Of a stretch of 64,000 bases of DNA, positions 9,098 through 18,261 are shown piece after piece. The notes under the pieces were generated by a model. The model made no database searches, was not told where the DNA came from, and saw only the letters and a program-made list of their open reading frames with translations. Source of the stretch: Pseudoclavibacter endophyticus (GTDB lineage Bacteria > Actinomycetota > Actinomycetes > Actinomycetales > Microbacteriaceae). The stretch is taken from contig NZ_WBJY01000001.1 in the NCBI RefSeq assembly GCF_008831085.1, positions 248,001-312,000 of the forward strand, in the 5' to 3' direction. Position numbers and translations under genes: made by a program. Positions within the stretch are counted from its first letter, which is position 1. The number at the start of each line of letters is the position of its first letter.

Positions 9098-10531
9098 TCA
9101 GCGCGACGGCAACATCGCGGCGCTCTCGTCATCGGCCGCGGCCTTCAGACGCTTGCCCGTCGCCGTGACGCGCGAGAGCACGAGGTACACCGCGGCGGTG
9201 ACCGCGAAGCCGACGAGCCACGCGATGTCGACGTTCTGCAACGCCTCGGCCAACGGGCTCGTGAAGAACGGTGTGATCATGAACGGCACCTGTGCCGCGA
9301 GCCCGACCGCGTAGCTCGTGAGGCCGACCCAGTTCCAGCGGCCGTACCGTCCGCCGTCGCGCCTGAACAGGTCGCCGACCTTGTAGTGCCCCTTGACGAC
9401 GATGAAGTAGTCGGCCAGGTTGATCGCCGACCACGGGATCAGCACATAGAGCAGCAGCATCAGGAAGCTCTCGAAGGTCGTCATGAAGTCACCCTGTCCG
9501 AGCAGCGCGATGACGGTCGCGACGGCACCGAGCCCGATCGTCGTCAGCACGCGCGTGCGCGTCGTGATGACGAGGCGTTTGAAGCTCGTCTGCAGCACGG
9601 TGAGGCCGTTCATGACCGCCGAGTACAGCTCCACGCCGTTGATGAGCACCGAGGTGACGGCGAAGATGACGAGAATGACCACGCCGATGCCGCCGAGGTG
9701 ATCCGAGAGCGCCATCAGCGGGTTGCCGGCGTTGGCCGCGCCGAGCAGCACGCCGAGCATCATGACGAACACCGAGCTTGCCACGAGACCTGTGTAGGTC
9801 ATCCAGAACGCCCGCTTGGGGCCCGTCTTGCTCGGCAGGTAGCGCGTGTAGTCGGAGACATAGGGGGCGTAGGCGAGCTGCCAGACGACGCCGATCGCGA
9901 CCATCGCGAAGAAGCCCTCAGAGCTGAAGGCGGCTTCGGCGTGCTGCGAGGTGACCTCGGGCTGCATCCACATCATCACCATCGAGACGATGATGGTGAC
10001 GCCGATCAGCATCGACAGGTAGATCATCATCTTCTGCAGCAGGTCGTATCCGACGATGCAGATCAGGATGCCGATTGCGGCGAATCCGATGATGACCCAG
10101 GTCCCGTCGAGCTCCGGGATGACGATGACGAGGGCTTCCTTCGCCACGATGAGGATGCTGACGAACAGCCCGACGAACATCACCAGGGCGATGAGCGCGA
10201 AGAGGCTGCCGCCCTGGTAACCGAACTGACCGCGTGCCTGCAGCATTTGTGGGATACCGAGGTGCGGGCCCTGCGAAGCATGCAGCGCCGCACCGAAGCC
10301 GCCGATCACATTGCCGAGCAGGATCGCGAAGATGCTCCAGCCGATCGGCAATCCGTAGGCGCCGCTGGCCACCGCGCCGGTCACGACGGTGAGCGGCATC
10401 ATGTTGAGGCCGAACCAGATCGCAAACAGCCCCCAGCTCGTACCACGCCGTTCGGACTCGGGAATCGGCATGATGTGCTCGGTCTCGAATTTCACGAATG
10501 ATTGCGTCGTGACCGGTGGCTCGTTCGACAT
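9098..10531 (-). CDS. NCS1 family nucleobase:cation symporter (cytosine permease-like)
   Basis: This 477-residue protein has about twelve hydrophobic segments and the pattern of the cytosine/purine/hydantoin permease family, including the N-terminal stretch WGLFAIWFGLNMMPLTVVTG and a GNVIGG turn. It should import a nucleobase or another small N-heterocycle. The ATG at 10531 is preferred because GAGGAG lies just upstream; a frame 48 residues longer has no ribosome site. A LysR gene lies upstream on the same strand with a 288-bp gap, and a catabolic operon is divergent beyond it. I infer that the permease supplies that operon's substrate. Confidence 0.9.
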   Translation of the reverse strand: MSNEPPVTTQSFVKFETEHIMPIPESERRGTSWGLFAIWFGLNMMPLTVVTGAVASGAYGLPIGWSIFAILLGNVIGGFGAALHASQGPHLGIPQMLQARGQFGYQGGSLFALIALVMFVGLFVSILIVAKEALVIVIPELDGTWVIIGFAAIGILICIVGYDLLQKMMIYLSMLIGVTIIVSMVMMWMQPEVTSQHAEAAFSSEGFFAMVAIGVVWQLAYAPYVSDYTRYLPSKTGPKRAFWMTYTGLVASSVFVMMLGVLLGAANAGNPLMALSDHLGGIGVVILVIFAVTSVLINGVELYSAVMNGLTVLQTSFKRLVITTRTRVLTTIGLGAVATVIALLGQGDFMTTFESFLMLLLYVLIPWSAINLADYFIVVKGHYKVGDLFRRDGGRYGRWNWVGLTSYAVGLAAQVPFMITPFFTSPLAEALQNVDIAWLVGFAVTAAVYLVLSRVTATGKRLKAAADDESAAMLPSR

Positions 10532-10759
10532 GGGTTCTCCTCGGGCTTCATTGCCAGTCGGCGACACGGGTGGCGCGGGTGCGGTCGCGCGCATGATCGT
10601 TGAAGCGATGGTCTCCGCGTACTCAGCGGGGAATCGATTGCAAAAAGAGGGATCGTCACCGCACGCGACGCTCACCTGTCCCTACCCGGTATTTCGCGCT
10701 CGCAGCAAGGTGATCGTGTACTGCGATGTTAGGCCGGATGGAGGAAGCCGGGAATTCTC

Positions 10760-10773
10760 GAGTGTCGATACTC
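10760..10773 (-). promoter_or_regulatory. Weak palindrome in the permease promoter region
   Basis: GAGT-GTCGAT-ACTC is an imperfect palindrome about 30 bp upstream of a candidate minus-strand -10 hexamer TAACAT (10726-10731). The 288-bp gap 10532-10819 has no other clear feature. Confidence 0.25.
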
Positions 10774-10819
10774 TCGATCATCTCAAGTGATGCCCTATCC
10801 GGATCGGCATCTGCTCGAA

Positions 10820-11770
10820 CTATGCCTCGGCGGGTGCGTCATCCGACATCGGGTCGAACTGGTCGGCGACATCGCGGCACGCGTCGATGAAGGTCTGTGC
10901 TTTTCGTGAGAGTGGTTGATCGGCGCGGTACAGGCAGTCGATCTCGAGTGCCGGTGGGCCGTCGGTCACCTTGATGTGCTTGACGACCCGGCCGTCGTAC
11001 GTGAGGTCGTGCGCCGGTATCTGGTTGAGGAGTGAGAACGAGTTGCCACGGGCGACCATCGCGCGCACGGCCTCGTAGTTGCCGAAGCGATGCAGGATCT
11101 CGGGCGGTCGTTCGACCGCGTTGATCGCGGATGCGAAGTACGGCGCGCTGCCCTTCAGGTCGAGCATGACGTACGGCGAGAGCTCGGCGAGCTCGGCGAT
11201 GCTCGTCACATCGCGGTCGGCGAGCGGGTGCGATTCGCCGACGATCGCATACGACTCGACCGTCGCGATCGGCGTCGCGGTGATGTACTCGGGCATCGGG
11301 TGGAACTTGTAGGCGAGCGCGACCTCGAGACGGCCCGAACGGAGGGTCTCGAGCACGTCGTCGTCATGCACCTCTTCGACGTGCGTGTGCAGGCCCGGAT
11401 GCTCCATGGCGATGGCATCGCAGACCGAGGGCATCCAGAACGGGATCAGCGTCGGGAAGCACCCCGCCGTGAACTCGCCCGCGAGCGAACTGGCGTCGAC
11501 CTCCTGCACGGCGGTGTCGACGGCGCGGAGCACCAGCCGGCTGCGCGTGAGGAACTGCTCTCCGACGGACGTGAGCTCGAGGCCGCGCGCGCGCTGCCTG
11601 ATGAAGAGCGTGACCCCGAGTGCACGCTCGAGGTTGGCGATCGACGTCGAGACCGCGGATTGCGCTACGAAGAGCGACGCTGCGGCGCGGCTCATGCTGC
11701 CGAGCTCGGCAGCCCGCACGAAATACCGGATCTGAGTCAGCGAGATGTCACTGCGAAGCCCCTGCGCCAT
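10820..11770 (-). CDS. LysR-type transcriptional regulator
   Basis: This 316-residue protein has the N-terminal LysR winged helix-turn-helix (residues of about 8-66, with RYFVRAAELGSMSRAAASL and QSAVSTSIANLE) and a C-terminal substrate-binding domain. It lies divergent from the monooxygenase operon, the usual arrangement for a LysR regulator and its target, and upstream of the permease on its own strand. It probably controls both in response to a pathway metabolite. The effector is unknown. Confidence 0.92.
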   Translation of the reverse strand: MAQGLRSDISLTQIRYFVRAAELGSMSRAAASLFVAQSAVSTSIANLERALGVTLFIRQRARGLELTSVGEQFLTRSRLVLRAVDTAVQEVDASSLAGEFTAGCFPTLIPFWMPSVCDAIAMEHPGLHTHVEEVHDDDVLETLRSGRLEVALAYKFHPMPEYITATPIATVESYAIVGESHPLADRDVTSIAELAELSPYVMLDLKGSAPYFASAINAVERPPEILHRFGNYEAVRAMVARGNSFSLLNQIPAHDLTYDGRVVKHIKVTDGPPALEIDCLYRADQPLSRKAQTFIDACRDVADQFDPMSDDAPAEA

Positions 11771-11816
11771 GATCCCCTCCCGATCCCGACGAGAATCAAC
11801 TGAGATGATTCAGTGT

Positions 11817-11830
11817 TTCAAGTTTGTGAA
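11817..11830. promoter_or_regulatory. Candidate LysR binding site between the regulator and the monooxygenase operon
   Basis: TTCA-AGTTTG-TGAA is a palindrome with TTCA/TGAA arms and fits the broad T-N11-A LysR pattern. It lies 46 bp from the regulator start and about 70 bp from the monooxygenase start in the 129-bp divergent gap. Confidence 0.45.
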
Positions 11831-11899
11831 CTGTACAGATGCAATCCGTGCCTCAACCATAGAGGTCAGCCAATCACCACGGCACCGAAGGAGGAACAG

Positions 11900-13276
11900 A
11901 TGACGAGCGAAGCCATCGAGGTGCTCATCGTCGGGGGCGGACAGGCGGGGATCGCGATGAGCGAGCACCTGACCGAGCGCGGGATCCGTCACGTCGTGCT
12001 CGAACGCGAGCGCGTCGCCGAGCGCTGGCGCTCGGAACGATGGGACTCGCTCGTCGCGAACGGACCCGCCTGGCACGACAGGTTCCCCGGCATGGAGATC
12101 CCCGGCGTCGCGCCCGACGCCTTCGCGTCGAAGGAACAGGTCGCGGACTACCTCGCCGCATACGCCGACCGAATCGGCGCACCCATCCGAACGGGCGTCG
12201 AGGTCAACTCGGTGCGCAAGCGCGAGGGAGCGAACGGCTTCCACGTCGAGACCAACGCCGGCGCCTATGACGCCCGCTACGTCGTCGCAGCGACGGGGCC
12301 GTTCCAGCTGCCGAGCATTCCGCCCATCATTCCGGAGGCGGCCGGCGTGACCCAGCTGCACTCGAGTGCCTACCGCAACCCGAGCCAGCTGCCCGAGGGC
12401 AACGTGCTCGTCGTCGGCGCCGGCTCGTCCGGCGTGCAGATCGCCGACGAACTGCAGCGGTCCGGGCGTCAGGTGTACCTCGCCGTCGGTCCGCACGACC
12501 GTCCCCCGCGCAGCTACCGCGGCCGCGACTTCTGCTGGTGGCTCGGCGTGCTCGGCCTGTGGGAGCTGAACGCGCCCCCTGCGGGCGCCGAGCACGTCAC
12601 GATCGCCGTCAGCGGCGCACACGGCGGCCGCACCGTCGACTTCCGCGAGCTGGCGGCCGGCGGGATCACGCTGGTGGGGCGCGCCAACGCATACGAGAAC
12701 GGCAAGGTGCGCTTCGGCGCCGACCTCGCGAAGAACGTCGAAGAGGGTGACGCGAATCTCTTCGCACTGCTCGACGCGGCCGACGCCTACGTCGAGCGCA
12801 ACGGCATCGATCTGCCCGAGGAACCGGAGGCTCGGCGCCTGCTGCCGGCCCCTGCCAGTATGACCAATCCGCTCGCAGAGCTCGACCTCGCCGAGGCAGG
12901 CGTTTCGTCGATCGTGTGGGCGACGGGCTTCCGCGCCGACTACGGCTGGCTGCAGGTCGACGCGCTCGATGAGCACGGCAGGCCCCGCCACCAGCGCGGC
13001 GTCTCGACCGAGCCCGGCGTCTATTTCCTCGGCCTGCCCTGGCAGTCGCGTCGCGGCTCGAGCTTCATCTGGGGGGTGTGGCACGATGCGAAGTACATCG
13101 CCGACCAGATCTCCATTCAGCGCGGCTATCTCGTCAACGAGCCCGCGCCCGACTCGCAGCCGTACGCGTCGCTCCGTGCGGGAGCGGCGAGACCCAGTGC
13201 CGTCGACGCGGACGCGGTGCCAGGCAGCGCCGCGCCCGCTCCCGTGACCGCTCAGACGACAGGAACGCACGCATGA
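11900..13276 (+). CDS. Flavin-dependent monooxygenase (FMO-like, NAD(P)H)
   Basis: This 458-residue protein has an N-terminal FAD-binding GxGxxG motif (VGGGQAGIAMS, residues of about 11-21) and a second nucleotide-binding motif for NAD(P)H (VVGAGSSGVQIADEL, near residue 175). The order matches group B flavin monooxygenases and their YUCCA/CzcO-like relatives. The ATG at 11900 has AAGGAGG at 11887-11893; an upstream in-frame ATG at 11813 lacks a site and falls in the control region. It heads an operon with 4-bp or longer overlaps to three further genes, so it probably catalyses the first oxygenation of a catabolic route. Confidence 0.9.
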   Translation: MTSEAIEVLIVGGGQAGIAMSEHLTERGIRHVVLERERVAERWRSERWDSLVANGPAWHDRFPGMEIPGVAPDAFASKEQVADYLAAYADRIGAPIRTGVEVNSVRKREGANGFHVETNAGAYDARYVVAATGPFQLPSIPPIIPEAAGVTQLHSSAYRNPSQLPEGNVLVVGAGSSGVQIADELQRSGRQVYLAVGPHDRPPRSYRGRDFCWWLGVLGLWELNAPPAGAEHVTIAVSGAHGGRTVDFRELAAGGITLVGRANAYENGKVRFGADLAKNVEEGDANLFALLDAADAYVERNGIDLPEEPEARRLLPAPASMTNPLAELDLAEAGVSSIVWATGFRADYGWLQVDALDEHGRPRHQRGVSTEPGVYFLGLPWQSRRGSSFIWGVWHDAKYIADQISIQRGYLVNEPAPDSQPYASLRAGAARPSAVDADAVPGSAAPAPVTAQTTGTHA

Positions 13277-13707
13277 CCGTCCACACGCGCATCCGGCCCT
13301 TCAACACGAAGGACACGTACCCGGAGCAGAACCTCGACAATGACCTGTGTCAGGCCGTCGTCGCGAACGGTGTCGTCTACCTTCGCGGCCAGATCGGGCA
13401 GGACCTCGAAACCCGTGCCTCGGTCGGCATCGGCGACGTCGAGGCGCAGACCGAGCGGGCCATGGAGAACATCGCCACGCTGCTCGATGAGTCGGGCTCC
13501 AAGCTCGAGCACATCGTGAAGGTCGTCGTCTATCTCACGGACATCCGCTACCGCGAGACGGTCTACCGCACGATGGGGAAGTGGCTGAAGGGCGTGTACC
13601 CCGTGTCGACGGGCATCGTCGTCGACTCGCTCGCCCGTCCCGAATGGCTGGTCGAGATCGACGCGACCGCCGTCATCCCCGATGGCTCGGGGGCGGATGC
13701 CTCATGA
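13273..13707 (+). CDS. RidA/YjgF/YER057c family protein
   Basis: This 144-residue protein is a Rid-family member. Conserved features include the central GQIG loop (YLRGQIGQD), the segment NIATLLDESGSKLEHIVKVVVYLTD and the C-terminal LARPEWLVEIDATAV. Canonical RidA has an arginine in an R-P-E/D context that binds the substrate carboxylate, seen here as LARPEW. Such proteins hydrolyse reactive enamines or imines, and many subfamilies are tied to one catabolic pathway. The ATG overlaps the monooxygenase stop (ATGA), so I infer that it processes an unstable nitrogenous product of the oxygenase. Confidence 0.93.
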   Translation: MTVHTRIRPFNTKDTYPEQNLDNDLCQAVVANGVVYLRGQIGQDLETRASVGIGDVEAQTERAMENIATLLDESGSKLEHIVKVVVYLTDIRYRETVYRTMGKWLKGVYPVSTGIVVDSLARPEWLVEIDATAVIPDGSGADAS

Positions 13708-14378
13708 CGTTCTCGCTCGTGGCGCGCGACGCGCAGACCGGTGCGTTCGGCATGATCATCAGCTCGTCGAGTCCCGCCGTCGCCTCGCGCTGCCTCAACC
13801 TTCGCGCCGGCGTCGGCGCGGCGTCATCGCAGAACGTGACCAATCCCGCGCTCGGGGGCTTCGTGCTCGACCGGCTTGCGCGCGGCGAGAGCTCGGAGGC
13901 GGCCGTTTCCGCGTCGGCCGCCTCCGACCCATACCCCGAGTACCGTCAATTGACGGCCGTCGACGCCCAGGGGCGTGCGGCGGTGTTCTCCGGGGAGAAG
14001 TCCCTCGGCGTGCACACCGAGCGCATCGGTCAGGGTGCGGTCGCGGCCGGCAACCTCCTCGCGTCGGAGCGCACGATCGACGAGTTGCTCGAGGGGTACC
14101 TGCGCAGCAACGCCACGACGTTCGAAGCCCGCCTGCTCGACGGCGCGCTCGCCGCGCTCGCGGCCGGCGGTGAGGCAGGTCCCGTGCGCTCGGCGGGGCT
14201 CGCCGTCGTCGAGAACGAACCATGGCGGGTCACCGACCTGCGCGTCGACGACCACGACGCGCCGATCGGCGAGCTCGCCCGGCTCCTCGAGCTGTGGCTG
14301 CCGCAGAAGGAGGCGTATCGGGCCCGCGCGCATGACCCCCGCGAAGCGCCCTCGTACGGAGTCCCCGGCGATGAGTGA
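13704..14378 (+). CDS. DUF1028 family protein
   Basis: This 224-residue protein starts MTFSLVARDAQTGAFG and has SSQNVTNPALG, both typical of DUF1028, a family with an Ntn-hydrolase-like fold whose chemistry is unsettled. The start ATG overlaps the RidA-like stop by 4 bp. DUF1028 genes are often found with Rid proteins and amidohydrolases in catabolic operons, as here. A hydrolytic or maturation role in the same pathway is an inference. Confidence 0.88.
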   Translation: MTFSLVARDAQTGAFGMIISSSSPAVASRCLNLRAGVGAASSQNVTNPALGGFVLDRLARGESSEAAVSASAASDPYPEYRQLTAVDAQGRAAVFSGEKSLGVHTERIGQGAVAAGNLLASERTIDELLEGYLRSNATTFEARLLDGALAALAAGGEAGPVRSAGLAVVENEPWRVTDLRVDDHDAPIGELARLLELWLPQKEAYRARAHDPREAPSYGVPGDE

Positions 14379-15519
14379 CGCCCGCGCCGGGCTCAAGCGG
14401 CGCGTCGCCGGCGTCGTCGCCGAATCCCGCGACGAGCTCATCGGCATCAGCCGGCACCTGCACGCGAACCCCGAGATCCGTTGGCAGGAGCACGGATCCG
14501 TGACATACCTCGCCGATCGGCTGCGCGCATCCGGCTTCGCGGTCGAGGTCGGCGCGGGAGGGCTTGAGACGGCGTTCGTCGCCAGCCGGGGAACGGGAGC
14601 GAGGAAGGTCGCGTTCGTCGCCGAATACGATGCCCTCGAAGGGCTCGGTCACGCGTGCGGTCACAACATCATCGCCGCGGCCGGCGTCGGCGCGGGCATC
14701 GCGCTCGCGTCGCTCGCCGACGAGCTCGATCTGACCGTGATCGTTGTCGGCACGCCGGCCGAGGAGGGCGGCGGCGGCAAGATCCCCATGCTCGAGGCCG
14801 GCGTGTTCGACGATCTTGAGTTCGCCATGATGGTGCACCCCGGCCCCGCCGACAGCGTGTACGCGCGGCCCTTCGCCGTGGCCCACTTCGACGTCGGCTA
14901 TGAGGGGTTCTCGGCACACGCCGCCGCCTACCCGCACCTCGGTGTGAACGCCTCCGACGCCATGCTCGTCGCGCAGGTCGCGATCGGCCTGCTTCGACAG
15001 CAGCTGCCGTCGACCGTGCGGGTGCACGGCATCGTGCGCGAGGCCGGAACGGCGCCGAATGCGATCCCGGACAGCGCACGCGGCTCGTGGTACGTGCGTG
15101 CCTCGTCGATGGAGGAACTGCAGGCGACCCTGGAGCGGGTCTCGCGCTGCTTCGAGGCCGGGGCGATCGCTACCGGTTGCTCATGGAACCTCACCGAGAC
15201 GAGCCCCCGGTACGACGTGTTCCGAAACGACGAACCGCTCGCGCGGGCGTTCGCCGCGAACGCCGCGGAACTCGGGCGCGACATGGATCTCCACGAGCGA
15301 GGAGCCGGTGGGATGAACACCGCCTCCACCGACATGGGCAACATCTCCCAGCGCGTTCGCGCGATCCACCCGTACCTGTCCATCGATTCGCTGCCGGTCG
15401 TGAACCACCAGGCCGGGTTCGCCGACGCGGCGATCACGCCTGCCGCCGACCGGGCGCTCCTCGAGGGGGCGACGCTGCTCGCGCAGACCGCCGTCGACGG
15501 GTTGATCGCAGCGGACTGA
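14371..15519 (+). CDS. M20 family amidohydrolase/peptidase (AbgB-like)
   Basis: This 382-residue protein has M20D metallohydrolase features: ISRHLHANPEIRWQE near the N-terminus, the metal-ligand motif GLGHACGHN near residue 93, and TPAEEGGGGKIPM near residue 130. Members cleave amide bonds of N-acyl amino acids or aromatic amides. The ATG at 14371 overlaps the DUF1028 gene end by 8 bp. It closes the four-gene operon and probably performs the hydrolytic step. No signal peptide is seen. Confidence 0.92.
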   Translation: MSDARAGLKRRVAGVVAESRDELIGISRHLHANPEIRWQEHGSVTYLADRLRASGFAVEVGAGGLETAFVASRGTGARKVAFVAEYDALEGLGHACGHNIIAAAGVGAGIALASLADELDLTVIVVGTPAEEGGGGKIPMLEAGVFDDLEFAMMVHPGPADSVYARPFAVAHFDVGYEGFSAHAAAYPHLGVNASDAMLVAQVAIGLLRQQLPSTVRVHGIVREAGTAPNAIPDSARGSWYVRASSMEELQATLERVSRCFEAGAIATGCSWNLTETSPRYDVFRNDEPLARAFAANAAELGRDMDLHERGAGGMNTASTDMGNISQRVRAIHPYLSIDSLPVVNHQAGFADAAITPAADRALLEGATLLAQTAVDGLIAAD

Positions 15520-15530
15520 GGCTTCGGCTT

Positions 15531-15553
15531 CCGAGCGGGGGTCGCATGCTCGG
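15531..15553. terminator. Possible hairpin between convergent genes
   Basis: CCGAGC (15531-15536) and GCTCGG (15548-15553) pair with an 11-nt loop in the 74-bp gap between the M20 gene and menC. It is weak and overlaps an alternative stem. Confidence 0.3.
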
Positions 15554-15593
15554 CTCCCGCTGCGGTGGAGCGACGACAGGCACGCCCGAGCCG

Positions 15594-16703
15594 TCAGGCG
15601 GTCGCGGAAAGCAGCGCGTGGCACCGCCGCAGGCGCTCGCGCCACCACCCGTCGCGCTCGGGCGGCGCGGCCAGGCGCGCGAGGGCGTCGCGGTCGGGGG
15701 AGACGGGGGCGAGCGGGATGCGGCCCCCGCGCGGACGAAGCGGCGGCGCCGTCACGTCGTCGGTGAACAGTGATGCCGTGCCGAGCCCAGCGTCGAAGCC
15801 GCCCGCCGGCGCACCGAACTCCTCCGAGAATCCCGCGACCGCGGCGGCGAGCTGCGCCCCCATGGCAATGCCGACCGACGTGTCGAGCGCGCTCGACACG
15901 GTCGCGGGCAGCCCGGCCGCGCGGGCGACGGCGGCCGCGCGTCGCACGCCACCGAGCGGTTGCGCCTTCACGATGATGACGTCGGCTGCGCCGGCGCGGG
16001 CAACCGCGAGCGGGTCGGTGGCCTTGCGGACGGCCTCGTCGGCGGCGACGCGCACCGGAACCCCGCGTGCGCGCAGCACTCGCCGCACCTCGGCGAGCGC
16101 CCCGATGCCGGGGACAGGCTGCTCCGCGTACTCGAGCTCGAATTCGGCGAGCGCGGTGAGGGCATCGACGGCCTCGGGAACGCCCCAGCCCGCGTTCGAG
16201 TCGACGCGCAGGCGGGCATCCGGCCCCATGATCCGGCGCACCTCGGCGACGCGGGCCAGATCGTCGGCGAGGGACTGCCCGCGCTCGGCAACCTTGACCT
16301 TGGCCGTTCGGCAGCCGTCGTAGCGCGCAAGCACGCCGGCGACATCGGCGGCAGGAACGGCGGGCACGGTTGCGTTGACCGCAACGGCTCCGTCGGCCAG
16401 TCGTGCCAGTGACGGGTCGAAACCGAACTCGAGAGCCGCTGCGAGCCACGTGGTCGCCTCGGCGTCGTCGTACTCGCTGAATGGCGACCATTCGCTCCAG
16501 GCGACCGGTCCGTCGAAGAGCATGGCCTCGCGCACGGTGACGCCGCGGAAGCGCGCGGCCAGGGGGAGGGCGACGACGTGCGCCCGCGTCAGTAGCTCGT
16601 CGAGCGGCGGCACACCGGGCGACGTCGAGTCGGGCCGCGGCGAGCCATGGTGCGGCACGTCGAGCGGCGCGGTCGCATGTTCTGGGCGAGCTGGAATCGG
16701 CAC
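15594..16703 (-). CDS. menC: o-Succinylbenzoate synthase
   Basis: This 369-residue enolase-superfamily enzyme dehydrates SHCHC to o-succinylbenzoate in menaquinone synthesis. It shows the KVKV segment with the catalytic lysine, VDSNAGW, LEYAEQP, and ADEAV, followed by VIIVKAQPLGG with the second lysine. These give the expected metal ligands and acid/base pair. The GTG at 16703 is supported by a minus-strand GACAAT hexamer 6 nt upstream, as in other leaderless genes here. However, the first 30 residues are unlike the family, and GTG 16613 (beginning VPPLDELL) is the start expected by homology. The other men genes lie to its right on the opposite strand. Confidence 0.92.
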   Translation of the reverse strand: MPIPARPEHATAPLDVPHHGSPRPDSTSPGVPPLDELLTRAHVVALPLAARFRGVTVREAMLFDGPVAWSEWSPFSEYDDAEATTWLAAALEFGFDPSLARLADGAVAVNATVPAVPAADVAGVLARYDGCRTAKVKVAERGQSLADDLARVAEVRRIMGPDARLRVDSNAGWGVPEAVDALTALAEFELEYAEQPVPGIGALAEVRRVLRARGVPVRVAADEAVRKATDPLAVARAGAADVIIVKAQPLGGVRRAAAVARAAGLPATVSSALDTSVGIAMGAQLAAAVAGFSEEFGAPAGGFDAGLGTASLFTDDVTAPPLRPRGGRIPLAPVSPDRDALARLAAPPERDGWWRERLRRCHALLSATA

Positions 16704-16709
16704 GGCCTC

Positions 16710-16715
16710 ATTGTC
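16710..16715 (-). promoter_or_regulatory. Leaderless-type -10 of menC
   Basis: On the minus strand GACAAT lies 6 nt before the GTG at 16703. No ribosome site is present. Confidence 0.45.
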
Positions 16716-16759
16716 GCGCGCGGCGCGGCCCCACGTCTCGTGGCCGGCCCAGGCCGCGC

Positions 16760-16765
16760 TAGGCT
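16760..16765 (+). promoter_or_regulatory. Candidate -10 for the small membrane protein gene
   Basis: TAGGCT lies 44 bp before the ATG at 16810, implying a short leader of about 35-40 nt. No good ribosome site is seen in that leader. Confidence 0.4.
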
Positions 16766-16809
16766 GTGGCAGGCGTTTCGCGACCTTCCGTCACATCCGC
16801 CCCACGCAT

Positions 16810-17280
16810 ATGACGATCCACGACTCTTCCGATCCAGCCATCAAGCGCTTTCTCGAGGCCGACGGAACCCCCGACGGCCAGATGCGGCGACCCCAGTACC
16901 GGCATGGCACCGTGCTGCCGGAAGCCTGGTACGCGGTCCTGTTCAACCCGGGCGCGTGGGGCGTCGGCGGCTGGGCGATGTTCGGGGCGCTCCTGACGGC
17001 CATCGCCGACTTCGTCGCGTTCCTCTACATCTCGAACCTGCTCGGAATCGGTGCAAAGGTCGAGATCGAGGTGTGGCTGCTGCTTGCGGGCATCACCGGC
17101 TTCGTCACGATCACGGCGTCGCTCTGGGCCATCTGGAAGAACGATCGCCGCGTGACCGCCGTGTTCGCCCTCATCTTCGGTCTCATGTTCGGCGCGCTGC
17201 CGGCATGGCTGGTCGGCAACACGATCATCCAGTTCATCGTGAACGGCGGCACCCTCCCGGTCGCGCCCCCGCTCTGGTAG
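16810..17280 (+). CDS. Small membrane protein of unknown function
   Basis: This 156-residue protein has a soluble N-terminus of about 45 residues and three hydrophobic segments (roughly 55-80, 85-110 and 118-145) separated by charged turns, e.g. WKNDRRVTA. I do not recognise the family. It sits between menC (divergent) and menB, 59 bp before menB, in a place where small membrane proteins are often found next to the menaquinone genes of actinobacteria. The start is the first ATG after the TAGGCT hexamer. Confidence 0.7.
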   Translation: MTIHDSSDPAIKRFLEADGTPDGQMRRPQYRHGTVLPEAWYAVLFNPGAWGVGGWAMFGALLTAIADFVAFLYISNLLGIGAKVEIEVWLLLAGITGFVTITASLWAIWKNDRRVTAVFALIFGLMFGALPAWLVGNTIIQFIVNGGTLPVAPPLW

Positions 17281-17326
17281 CGGGTCGGTCGGTCGGACGC
17301 GTCCACCCGGGGTCCGAGGGTTCCAC

Positions 17327-17332
17327 TACCGT
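17327..17332 (+). promoter_or_regulatory. Leaderless-type -10 of menB
   Basis: TACCGT lies 7 nt before the ATG at 17340, and no ribosome site is present. Confidence 0.5.
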
Positions 17333-17339
17333 CGTCGGT

Positions 17340-18254
<915 letters not shown>

Positions 18255-18261
18255 GACGGCG

